Source: Sphingobacterium oryzagri
GTDB taxonomy: Bacteria > Bacteroidota > Bacteroidia > Sphingobacteriales > Sphingobacteriaceae
NCBI RefSeq assembly: GCF_028736175.1
Contig: NZ_CP117880.1
Span: forward strand, 4,898,001-4,962,000
DNA length: 64,000 bases
Reading direction: 5' to 3'
A program made the translations under genes and the position numbers. Of this stretch, positions 26,559-34,315 are shown one piece after another; position 1 is the stretch's first letter, and the number at the start of each line of letters is the position of its first letter. The notes below the pieces were generated by a model. That model was not told the origin of the DNA, did not search any database, and was given only the letters and a program-made list of their open reading frames with translations.

Positions 26559-27014
26559 TTATAGCGCAATCTCCTTTGTTATAAACTTGCCCTCTTCTGT
26601 GCTATCCTCAAAAACTAATTTAACTGTTTTAGGTACGCTACCTTTCTTCCAGGCGCCTATCTTTATAGTCAAAGGCACCGGCACATTTTCTTCCAGCAGA
26701 TAGTGCAGGTAATTTTGTCGATCTGCGATATTGACCGTCACGCGCCCCATTTTCATGCTGCTGTACAGATGTGAGGTTCCTTTTTCGTCAACCACTTGGG
26801 TAGCAAACGTATTTAATTTGAATTCGCGGGGATTCATTTGATAAGAAATCAGAAATAGTTCAATCGAGAGGCTGTCTTTTTTCGCGTCTACCTTAACCGT
26901 TTTAACGTCGGTTTGTAAATCATCCAGCACATTGCTTGATGGATCTTCTTGCGCAAAACAAGCGCCCCCCACGCTTAAGAGCAACACGGTTAGCAGTGTT
27001 CGAAAATATCTCAT
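26559..27014 (-). CDS. Secreted protein of unknown function
   Basis: A 151-residue protein with a signal peptide (1-21, ending GACFAQ) and a mostly beta-strand mature part. I do not recognise a family. It contains no cysteines after the signal and no catalytic-looking motif. It begins 4 bases after the DUF4293 gene, so the two form an operon, driven by the promoter at 27515-27544. Confidence 0.75.
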   Translation of the reverse strand: MRYFRTLLTVLLLSVGGACFAQEDPSSNVLDDLQTDVKTVKVDAKKDSLSIELFLISYQMNPREFKLNTFATQVVDEKGTSHLYSSMKMGRVTVNIADRQNYLHYLLEENVPVPLTIKIGAWKKGSVPKTVKLVFEDSTEEGKFITKEIAL

Positions 27015-27018
27015 ATCC

Positions 27019-27492
27019 TTAACGTAATCGATTTGCAGATCTAATTAATTTTTCATCTTTTCGTATACCATTGATGGCCATAGCCAAAAAGATAATACTG
27101 ACCGGCAAAAGGAAAAAGCCAACACCAATGTTTCCGGCCTGTATACGTTGAGATATCGCGTCAAGCACGCTGTGCGCCGATGCAAACATCCAGACGCCCA
27201 ATAGCACGATCAGGACGATTTCTAAGACGATAAAAAGCACCTGCTTTTTCCTGTTCTTATATAAAAAGATAATAACTAACGGAAATATTGCAACCAAGGC
27301 CGCCAAAATAGCTTGTGCGATCGAACTACTTTCACGCGTCATTTCATTGTTTACCGAAGAATAGGTGCCAGTCACAAAGATTTGTTTACCCAGGCCCACA
27401 AGATCGATGAAGCTCACGTAAGGAAAAATAAATAAACCAAGCAAGGTGATGGTCGTTGCCAATAGCCAAATAGACTGTATCCGTTGTATCAT
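27019..27492 (-). CDS. DUF4293 family membrane protein
   Basis: A 157-residue protein with four membrane helices (about 5-25, 58-78, 82-105 and 122-142), starting MIQRIQSIWL as DUF4293 members do. The family is confined to Bacteroidota and has no known function. It leads a two-gene operon with the secreted protein at 26559. Confidence 0.88.
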   Translation of the reverse strand: MIQRIQSIWLLATTITLLGLFIFPYVSFIDLVGLGKQIFVTGTYSSVNNEMTRESSSIAQAILAALVAIFPLVIIFLYKNRKKQVLFIVLEIVLIVLLGVWMFASAHSVLDAISQRIQAGNIGVGFFLLPVSIIFLAMAINGIRKDEKLIRSANRLR

Positions 27493-27514
27493 AATGTTAT
27501 TTTTTAAAGCGTAA

Positions 27515-27544
27515 CAAATATACTATAAACAACAAAATAACCAA
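27515..27544 (-). promoter_or_regulatory. Promoter of the DUF4293 operon
   Basis: On the minus strand TTG (27542-27544), 19 bases, then TATATTTG (27515-27522): full agreement with the Bacteroidota consensus. The predicted leader is about 16 bases. Confidence 0.75.
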
Positions 27545-27656
27545 TTTGATTGCTTCATTCGATTATTATATTTACCATCTCCGTGGGCATGACTGTCCTT
27601 GGGTAATGAAATTGTTAGATTCCTATTTAGGTCAAACAGCTTAATGTAGTTTTAGC

Positions 27657-27664
27657 TACCTTTG
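27657..27664 (+). promoter_or_regulatory. Putative -7 element of truA
   Basis: TACCTTTG ends four bases before an in-frame GTG at 27669 and 16 bases before ATG 27681. No TTG lies 19-23 bases upstream. Confidence 0.5.
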
Positions 27665-27668
27665 TGCC

Positions 27669-28436
27669 GTGGAAAATAGCATGCAACGTTTTTTTTTAGA
27701 AATTGCTTATGATGGCACGGCCTATCACGGTTGGCAAGTGCAGGATAATGCGGTATCTGTACAACAGCGACTGAACGAAGCCTTACAAAAAATACTGCGG
27801 AATGCGATTGAGACGGTTGGTGCCGGGCGCACCGATACCGGCGTACATGCTAAACAACTGTACGTACATTTTGATGTTCCGCAAGATGCAATTCCAGATC
27901 GTAACCGCTTTTTACACGCATTAAATGCTTTACTGCCCTATGATATCGCGGCCCACCGCCTGTTGGACGTGGACACCACAGCGCACGCACGTTTCGACGC
28001 GACCGAACGCTCCTATGCTTATCATATTCATTTTAATAAAGACCCTTTTCTAATCCATAAATCTTGGCAAATTCGGGATATGCCCGATATAACGTTGATG
28101 AATACCGCCGCAAAGTATTTGCTGGGCAAACAAGATTTTGGTTGTTTTTCTAAAAGCAATACACAAGTATTTACTAATATCTGCACCGTGAAACATGCCG
28201 AGTGGAAGATAGATCAAAATGGATTAGTATTTCATATCACGGCCGATCGTTTTCTGCGCAACATGGTTCGCGCAATTGTGGGTACCTTACTTGATATTGG
28301 ATTGAAGGGTAAACCGGCAACCACTATTCGTGAGGTTATCCAAAGCAAAGACCGGGCGAAAGCTGGCACATCGGTGCCTGCACATGGTCTTTATTTAACT
28401 AAAGTTGTTTACCCTTACATTTCAACAGCGTCTTGA
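27669..28436 (+). CDS. truA: tRNA pseudouridine synthase A
   Basis: A 255-residue TruA: GTVGAGRTDTGVHA-type catalytic motif (VGAGRTDTGVHA, with the catalytic Asp) near 55-66 and the C-terminal RFLRNMVRAIVG segment. It makes pseudouridine at tRNA positions 38-40. The start is GTG 27669, or ATG 27681 (MQRFFLEIAYDG), which matches most family N-termini; the TACCTTTG at 27657 decides between a leaderless GTG and a 10-base leader. Its stop overlaps the ABC exporter start by 4 bases. Confidence 0.93.
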   Translation: MENSMQRFFLEIAYDGTAYHGWQVQDNAVSVQQRLNEALQKILRNAIETVGAGRTDTGVHAKQLYVHFDVPQDAIPDRNRFLHALNALLPYDIAAHRLLDVDTTAHARFDATERSYAYHIHFNKDPFLIHKSWQIRDMPDITLMNTAAKYLLGKQDFGCFSKSNTQVFTNICTVKHAEWKIDQNGLVFHITADRFLRNMVRAIVGTLLDIGLKGKPATTIREVIQSKDRAKAGTSVPAHGLYLTKVVYPYISTAS

Positions 28437-30199
28437 GCGAACAAAAAATAACCGGAAAAACATATGACAGCAAATTGCTGAAAAGGATGGCTTATTATAT
28501 GCGTCCTTATCAAGGCATCTTTTGGGCATCTGTCATTTTAACGATCTTGCTTGCGGCGGTCGCTCCGGCGCTGCCGATGCTGATCGAATATACGCTCGAT
28601 AAGTATATTTTACAATCTGATGCTTCAGGATTAACCCGTATGCTGTGGGCGATGATGGCGCTGCTTATTCTGCAAACAGTTATACGTTATTACCACACGT
28701 TGGCGACCAATGTGCTTGGCCAAAATGTAATCCGGGATATCCGCATCCAAGTATTTAATCATATCACCAGCCTTCGCTTAAAATATTTTGATAATACCGC
28801 GCTGGGCAAGCTTATTACCCGTACGATATCCGATCTTGAAACGATATCCAACATTTTCTCACAAGGATTGATACAGATTATCGGTGATCTCCTGCAGCTC
28901 GTTGTTATTTTGGGCGTGATGTTTTACACCGATTGGGCGCTGACACTTATTATTTTGGTGCCGATGCCACTTATGATATGGGCTACCTATATCTTTAAAG
29001 AATCGATGAAATCTGCCTTTGTTGATGTACGAACCTGGGTTTCAAATCTGAACACCTTTTTGCAGGAACATATCAGTGGGATGGCGATTATACAATATTT
29101 TGCGCGCGAAAATCAAGAAATGCGCAAGTTTAACCATATCAATAAGAAGCACCGCGATGCGCATATCCGCGCCAATTGGTATTTCTCCATCTTCTTTCCG
29201 GTTTTGGAAATCATCTTGGCTATTGCGACAGGTCTTTTGGTGTGGTATGGATCTAAACAAATTCTTGCAAACGCTATTTCTCCTGGTGTTGTGGTGGCCT
29301 TCCTGATGTATATCAACATGATCTTCCGCCCTATCCGCGAGCTTATAGACAAATTTAACACCTTACAAATGGGTATGGTATCTGCGGAACGTATTTTTGA
29401 GGTGCTCGACACCAAAGAATTTACGCCCAATGCAGGAACGCTTAAACCAGCACATATCCGAGGTGAAATCACATTTCAAGATGTATGGTTTGCTTACAAC
29501 GATGAAAAATGGGTATTGAAAGATGTCAATTTTACCGTTAAGCCTGGAGAAACACTCGCTTTGGTGGGCGCTACCGGCGCTGGAAAATCGTCTACCATCA
29601 ATATATTAAGTCGGTTTTACGAAATCCAAAAAGGGCAAATCTCGTTAGATGGCGTTGATATCCGTCAATACGAATTATCGTATTTGCGCAACCACATTGC
29701 GACCGTACTTCAAGATGTGTTTCTATTTGCGGATAGTATTTTTAACAATATCACGCTACATAACGACGCCATTAGTCGGGAAGAGGTGGTCGAAGCGGCC
29801 AAGAAAGTTGGTGCCTACGATTTTATTATGCGCTTGCCTGGCGGTTTTGACTACCAAGTGCAAGAGCGTGGTGCTACATTATCCGCCGGTCAGGCACAAT
29901 TGATATCGTTTATTCGCGCGCTGGTGCACGATCCGACGATTTTGATTCTGGATGAAGCGACATCGTCTATTGATACGGAAACCGAGCTGTTAATACAACG
30001 AGCTATCGACAACTTGATGGTTGGCCGAACGGCTATCGTTATCGCCCACCGTCTTTCGACTATTCAAAAAGCCGACAAAATAATTGTATTTGATAAAGGG
30101 GAGATCAAAGAAATGGGTACGCACAGCGAGCTGCTAAACTTGGATAATGGCTATTATAAAAAACTGTACGATCTGCAATTTAACTCGTTGGGTATATAA
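28433..30199 (+). CDS. ABC transporter, fused membrane and ATPase domains (MdlB/MsbA type)
   Basis: A 588-residue half-transporter that would work as a dimer. Six membrane helices occupy about residues 20-310. The ATPase part has Walker A GATGAGKSS, signature LSAGQ (Ala in place of the usual second Gly), and Walker B TILILDEATSSID with H-loop AHRLST. It belongs to the multidrug and lipid exporter class; the substrate is unknown. Translation begins at TTG 28433 within the truA stop (TTGA overlap), indicating coupling to truA. Confidence 0.93.
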   Translation: MSEQKITGKTYDSKLLKRMAYYMRPYQGIFWASVILTILLAAVAPALPMLIEYTLDKYILQSDASGLTRMLWAMMALLILQTVIRYYHTLATNVLGQNVIRDIRIQVFNHITSLRLKYFDNTALGKLITRTISDLETISNIFSQGLIQIIGDLLQLVVILGVMFYTDWALTLIILVPMPLMIWATYIFKESMKSAFVDVRTWVSNLNTFLQEHISGMAIIQYFARENQEMRKFNHINKKHRDAHIRANWYFSIFFPVLEIILAIATGLLVWYGSKQILANAISPGVVVAFLMYINMIFRPIRELIDKFNTLQMGMVSAERIFEVLDTKEFTPNAGTLKPAHIRGEITFQDVWFAYNDEKWVLKDVNFTVKPGETLALVGATGAGKSSTINILSRFYEIQKGQISLDGVDIRQYELSYLRNHIATVLQDVFLFADSIFNNITLHNDAISREEVVEAAKKVGAYDFIMRLPGGFDYQVQERGATLSAGQAQLISFIRALVHDPTILILDEATSSIDTETELLIQRAIDNLMVGRTAIVIAHRLSTIQKADKIIVFDKGEIKEMGTHSELLNLDNGYYKKLYDLQFNSLGI

Positions 30200-30212
30200 C
30201 TGATCTAGTCAT

Positions 30213-30278
30213 AAAAGCACCTTATGCGCAAACAACCGACAACCATGATCGCTTGTAGCGCCTAAGGTGCTTTTCTAA
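30213..30278 (+). terminator. Terminator of the truA-ABC exporter unit
   Basis: Arms 30213-30229 and 30258-30274 (AAAAGCACCTTA and TAAGGTGCTTTT, plus an inner GCGC pair) form a long stem with one mismatch and a 28-base loop; TTTT closes the right arm. Confidence 0.75.
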
Positions 30279-30342
30279 TTTGTGCCTAGCTAACCCTATT
30301 TCTTTCTGGGGAACCAATAAAGGCTGCTAGGACTTGATATCT

Positions 30343-30666
30343 TTAGTTCGGGTGAATCATTTCATGAATCTGCCGCATATAAAAACCTTCATTCATAGAT
30401 TTTGTAAAATCGATCCATTCATCATGTGTAAACGTAAATACAATCTCCCTGACTGGCGTGTTTAACACCACACGTGCTACGCCATCGGGAAAGCGAAAAT
30501 ATTCCTCCACACCCATCTTCTCTTTAATAACTTCCCAAAAGGAAAGATATTGCTCTGGATCAAATGTTAATAGAAAAGTTTGATGCCAAATGTAGCAGTT
30601 TCTGCACTGTTGGCAGTAACTAACCGTTGTTGTTCCATTTGCACTTAATATAATCGATTGACACAT
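30343..30666 (-). CDS. Small cysteine-rich conserved protein (DUF6686-like)
   Basis: A 107-residue protein without a signal peptide. Cysteines 2, 18, 21 and 24 (MCQS; YCQQCRNC) form a compact cluster that could bind zinc or iron, and the rest has a beta-rich pattern. I recall similar proteins in Bacteroidota as DUF6686, but the assignment is from memory. It is a single-gene unit with its own promoter at 30685-30714. It is convergent with the ABC exporter gene. Confidence 0.72.
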   Translation of the reverse strand: MCQSIILSANGTTTVSYCQQCRNCYIWHQTFLLTFDPEQYLSFWEVIKEKMGVEEYFRFPDGVARVVLNTPVREIVFTFTHDEWIDFTKSMNEGFYMRQIHEMIHPN

Positions 30667-30684
30667 CCTTATTCTTATTTAGAT

Positions 30685-30714
30685 CAAATATAAATAATAA
30701 TATTTAAATACCAA
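30685..30714 (-). promoter_or_regulatory. Promoter of the 30343 gene
   Basis: On the minus strand TTG (30712-30714), 19 bases, then TATATTTG (30685-30692). The predicted leader is about 12 bases. Confidence 0.7.
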
Positions 30715-30723
30715 ATCTATTGC

Positions 30724-30754
30724 TAAAAAAAGGCTACACTTTTCGGTGTAGCCT
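30724..30754 (-). terminator. Terminator of the M3 peptidase gene
   Basis: AGGCTACAC and GTGTAGCCT form a perfect 9-bp stem; on the minus strand it is followed by seven T. It lies just after the M3 peptidase stop. Confidence 0.88.
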
Positions 30755-30771
30755 GCTATGTTTAATGTTTT

Positions 30772-32889
30772 TTAGTTCAATCCGCGTTTCTTCATCAAAA
30801 ACGCTGGATTAGGATCTGCACCGCGGAAAGCCCGATATATTTCAGCAGGATTGCCCGTACCGCCTCGCTCTAATACGTTGCGTCGGAAAGATGCAGCTGT
30901 TCCCTCATCATATAATGATTTTTCTTTGAAAGCCGCGAACGCATCTGAATCCAATACCTCCGACCAGATGTAGGCATAATAACCCGAGGAATAACCACCG
31001 GAGAAGATATGTTTAAAGTAGGTACTTCTATACCGTGGGATGATCGCATCAATCAAGCCGATCTTCTTCATAGAAGCCGCTTCAAAAGCGTTAATATCTG
31101 CCGGAATCGGTGTAGTTGTGGCGTGATAATCCAAATCAAGCAGCGACGCTGCCACATATTCTACCGTTGCAAATCCTTGATCGAAAGTTCCAGCCTTTTC
31201 CATTTTTGCGATTAACGAGTCTGGGATCGCTTCTTTCGTTTGATAGTGGCGTGCATAAGATTTGAGCACTTCAGGATCTGCCGCCCAATTTTCCATAATT
31301 TGTGAAGGAAGCTCGACGAAATCGCGCGGAACGGAAGTGCCTGCTAAGCTTTTGTATTTCACATTAGACAACAAACCATGCAAAGCGTGGCCAAACTCGT
31401 GAAATAAGGTTGTTGACTCATCAAACGTCAACAATGCTGGTTCATCGCCAACGGGTTTGGTAAAGTTGCACACGATCGATATGACCGGAGCTACCCGTTT
31501 GCCATCTTTCATCGATTGCGCACGGTACGATGTCATCCATGCGCCACTATTTTTAGATTTGCGTGGAAAGAAATCAGCATAAAGCAATCCCAAATGCGAG
31601 CCATCTTTATCTTTTACCTCGTATACTTCCACTTCAGGATGGTATGTCGGCACATTATTCAAGGCGATAAAAGTTAGTCCGTATAGTTTATTTGCGGTAG
31701 AAAATGCTCCTTCGCGTACAGCAGCAAGACTGAAATACGGCTTAATTTGGGCTTCATCCAACGCAAATCGAGATTTACGGATCTTTTCCTGGTAGTATCG
31801 CCAATCGTAAGGCGCTACCGTAAATGTATCTTGAGCTGCTATGATTTCTTTCTGAATATCAGCTTCCTCAAGTTTTGCTTTTGCTAAGGCTGGCGTCCAG
31901 ATTTTGTTTAACAAGGCGTATACATTCGCTGGGTTTTCGGCCATAGATTCTTCAAGCACATAAGCCGCGTGTGATGGATAACCTAACAACTTCGCTTTTT
32001 GTAAACGTAAGTTAGCAATCTTCGTTAGAACCCCCTTGTTATCTTTGTCGTTATCATTATTTCCCTGTTTCTGGTAGGCTTCCCATATTTTTTTTCGGAG
32101 CGGGCGATTGTCAGCATATTGTAAAAACGGCATTACGGATGGGTTTTGTAAGGTGAATACCCATTTCCCCTCTTTGCCTCTAGCTTTCGCTTCACTTGAA
32201 GCTGCCGCTTTAAGCCCATCAGGCAAACCCGCTAAATCTGATTCCTGATCAACCACCAGCTCAAAAGCATTATTTTCCGCCAAAGCATTCTGTCCGAACT
32301 GTACACCCAAAACAGAAAGTTCGGTGTTGATTTTCTTCAGTGTTTCTTTATCCTTAGCAGAAAGGTTAGCACCCGAGCGGATAAAACCTTTGTATGTTTC
32401 GTCTAAAAGCTTAGTATCTTCTGCATCTAGATTTAAGGTCGTCTTTTGGTCGTAAACGGCCTTCACCCGAGCAAATAGCTGCTCATTAAGCGCTATCTCG
32501 TCAGCATGTGCAGAAAATACCGGCGCCAAATCTTTATCGATGGCTTGAATGGAGTCGTTGGTATTGGCACTATTTAAATTGCGGAAAACGGCAGATACAT
32601 TATTTAGCAAGCTGCCCGCATTTTCCAGCGCCAGGATGGTATTTTTAAACGTAGGTTCTTCGCTATTGTTGACGATGGAGTCGATTTCCAAGTTATGCTG
32701 CTCCAATGCGACTTTAAACGCCGGTCTAAAATGTTCATTCTTTATTTTATCAAAAGGAGGAACTTGGAATGGCGTATCATAGGTTAGCAGTAATGGATTA
32801 TCGGTTTGTGCGGTCTTGTCTTGATGTTGACAGCCCACTACTACCGCTGCCACAACCAAACAATAAGGTAAGAATCTCTTTTTACTCAT
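30772..32889 (-). CDS. dcp: M3 family peptidyl-dipeptidase, lipoprotein (Dcp-like)
   Basis: A 705-residue zinc metallopeptidase of the M3 family with the motif HEFGH at 497-501. The N-terminus is a lipoprotein signal with lipobox VVGC (Cys20), so the enzyme should be anchored in the cell envelope, unlike E. coli Dcp, which lacks a lipid anchor. It removes dipeptides from peptide C-termini. The gene is monocistronic, with a promoter at 32912-32943 and a terminator at 30724-30754. Confidence 0.92.
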   Translation of the reverse strand: MSKKRFLPYCLVVAAVVVGCQHQDKTAQTDNPLLLTYDTPFQVPPFDKIKNEHFRPAFKVALEQHNLEIDSIVNNSEEPTFKNTILALENAGSLLNNVSAVFRNLNSANTNDSIQAIDKDLAPVFSAHADEIALNEQLFARVKAVYDQKTTLNLDAEDTKLLDETYKGFIRSGANLSAKDKETLKKINTELSVLGVQFGQNALAENNAFELVVDQESDLAGLPDGLKAAASSEAKARGKEGKWVFTLQNPSVMPFLQYADNRPLRKKIWEAYQKQGNNDNDKDNKGVLTKIANLRLQKAKLLGYPSHAAYVLEESMAENPANVYALLNKIWTPALAKAKLEEADIQKEIIAAQDTFTVAPYDWRYYQEKIRKSRFALDEAQIKPYFSLAAVREGAFSTANKLYGLTFIALNNVPTYHPEVEVYEVKDKDGSHLGLLYADFFPRKSKNSGAWMTSYRAQSMKDGKRVAPVISIVCNFTKPVGDEPALLTFDESTTLFHEFGHALHGLLSNVKYKSLAGTSVPRDFVELPSQIMENWAADPEVLKSYARHYQTKEAIPDSLIAKMEKAGTFDQGFATVEYVAASLLDLDYHATTTPIPADINAFEAASMKKIGLIDAIIPRYRSTYFKHIFSGGYSSGYYAYIWSEVLDSDAFAAFKEKSLYDEGTAASFRRNVLERGGTGNPAEIYRAFRGADPNPAFLMKKRGLN

Positions 32890-32911
32890 TACTTTTATTT
32901 AAAATTTCTTG

Positions 32912-32943
32912 CAAAGATAACGATTCGTAGTCTGTAATAACAA
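32912..32943 (-). promoter_or_regulatory. Promoter of the M3 peptidase gene
   Basis: On the minus strand TTG (32941-32943), 21 bases, then TATCTTTG (32912-32919). The predicted leader is about 16 bases. Confidence 0.72.
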
Positions 32944-32978
32944 AAGTTGCCGAGATTCTATAAAACCGTTACACCAAA

Positions 32979-33000
32979 CCAAGCTAAAACGCTAGCTTGG
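32979..33000 (+). other. Terminator-like hairpin in a divergent intergenic region
   Basis: CCAAGCTA and TAGCTTGG form a perfect 8-bp stem with loop AAACGC, followed on the plus strand by CTTTATTTTT. It lies between divergently transcribed genes where no plus-strand gene ends, so it may limit antisense transcription or end a small RNA. TATTTTTG at 33004-33011, immediately downstream, is a possible -7 element of the racemase-like gene. Confidence 0.45.
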
Positions 33001-33073
33001 CTTTATTTTTGAATAGTTTGCGATGTAACTTGCTCATTATGCGTGTTACGAATAACAAACAAATGAAATAGAT

Positions 33074-33820
33074 ATGATTGGAATAGTAGGAGGTATCGGT
33101 CCGCTTGCTGGGCTGGATATCGCAACAAAGATTATAGAAGAAACCAAAGCAAGCACTGATCAGGAACACCTGTCTGTTTTGCTTTGGTCACAACCAGGAA
33201 GCATTGCAGATAGAACAGCTTATTTGCTGGGTAAAGAAACCGAAAATCCAGCGTTTGCCATTGCAAAGATTGTGTTAGCGTTAGAAACAGCCGGCGCAAC
33301 AGTTGTGGCAGTCCCCTGCAGCACGGCACATGCCTCACGTATTTTTGATGTGGTGCAGGAGGAGCTTGCTAAAGCGCAAAGCAACGTCAAACTACTGCAC
33401 TTGGTGGAAGAAACGGCCAGTTATATCAAAGCGGTGCATGGTTCCGTTCAAGTGGGCGTATTATCAACAACGGGCATTAAAAACACGGCTCTTTACAGCC
33501 AAATCTTAGCGAAGCACAATCTCACAACGATAGAAACCGATGATAGTTTGCAGGAGAAAGTTCATGCGGCGATTTACGATCAAACATATGGCATCAAGGC
33601 GATTTCGTCTCCGGTGAGTAACCGAGCACGACAGGAAATCATTAATGCCATCGCCGAGCTGAAGAAAAAAGGCGCACAACTGGTTATTTTAGGTGGTACG
33701 GAGTTTCCGCTGGCGATACATGAAAAAGAAAGCGACGGGTTACCGATAATCGATCCTAACCGAATTTTGGCTAGAGCGTTAATCCGAGAAATTGATCCGC
33801 AGAAATTGCGTGAGGAATAA
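33074..33820 (+). CDS. Aspartate/glutamate racemase family protein lacking one catalytic Cys
   Basis: A 248-residue protein of the Asp/Glu racemase superfamily, starting GIVGGIGPLAG as Asp racemases do. These enzymes use two cysteines as acid and base. The first is present (C82 in PCSTAH, usually PCNTAH), but the second is Gly208 in LGGTEFPL, where LGCTE is usual. The related E. coli L-Asp/Glu-specific racemase has Thr and Cys at these positions, so the pair here (Cys, Gly) is unlike either. Racemase activity is therefore uncertain; a one-base-paired or lyase role is possible. Confidence 0.85.
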   Translation: MIGIVGGIGPLAGLDIATKIIEETKASTDQEHLSVLLWSQPGSIADRTAYLLGKETENPAFAIAKIVLALETAGATVVAVPCSTAHASRIFDVVQEELAKAQSNVKLLHLVEETASYIKAVHGSVQVGVLSTTGIKNTALYSQILAKHNLTTIETDDSLQEKVHAAIYDQTYGIKAISSPVSNRARQEIINAIAELKKKGAQLVILGGTEFPLAIHEKESDGLPIIDPNRILARALIREIDPQKLREE

Positions 33821-33880
33821 CGTATCGCACGAAACCAAAGCGCTGTCGTATGCCGATCTTATTTGCGTACGGCAGCTTAA

Positions 33881-34213
33881 TCACCAGCCTTTCCACCAGG
33901 ATTTTTTGATGCCGACATACCATTTTCCGTCGACTTGCTTGACGGGATAAACCGGGATGAAATTGGCCTGACCGGCATCACCTTTTCCGGTCAACAAATC
34001 AAACCGATGCCGATGGAAGGGACATACGATCTTGCTTTCTTCACACCAGCCCTGTGACAGATCTGCGCCAGCATGCGGACAGCGATTTCCGACAGCCCGT
34101 ATCTTTCCTTCCAGATGGACGATACAGAGCGTTTTACCGCCTACTTTTAGCTTTCGCTTTTCGCCTTCCTCGGAAGGTGTAGCCGTAAGAAGATGCCAAT
34201 CAATCTTTTCCAT
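33881..34213 (-). CDS. Rieske [2Fe-2S] ferredoxin-like protein
   Basis: A 110-residue protein made of a single Rieske domain. The cluster ligands are C45-P-H47 and C64-P-F-H67. It resembles the small subunit of nitrite reductase or the ferredoxin of dioxygenases, but no oxygenase or reductase gene is adjacent, so the electron partner is unknown. It lies between the convergent racemase-like gene and typA, 103 bases from the typA stop. Confidence 0.92.
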   Translation of the reverse strand: MEKIDWHLLTATPSEEGEKRKLKVGGKTLCIVHLEGKIRAVGNRCPHAGADLSQGWCEESKIVCPFHRHRFDLLTGKGDAGQANFIPVYPVKQVDGKWYVGIKKSWWKGW

Positions 34214-34262
34214 ACTTAAAGATAAACAGAATCGCGCAAATAAACCGTGGGTTTATAAACAA

Positions 34263-34296
34263 GAAAGAGGCTTCCGATAAACCGAAAGCCTCTTTC
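34263..34296 (-). terminator. Hairpin after typA
   Basis: GAAAGAGGCTT (34263-34273) and AAGCCTCTTTC (34286-34296) form a perfect 11-bp stem with a 12-base loop. The following T-tract is poor on both strands, so termination is probable but not certain. Confidence 0.55.
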
Positions 34297-34315
34297 CATC
34301 TTTATGTAATCCTGA

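Noticed and set aside
28433..30199. Degenerate ABC signature as a sign of inactivation
   Set aside because: LSAGQ differs from LSGGQ at one position, but Walker A, Walker B and the H-loop are intact and variation at this position is common in exporters.
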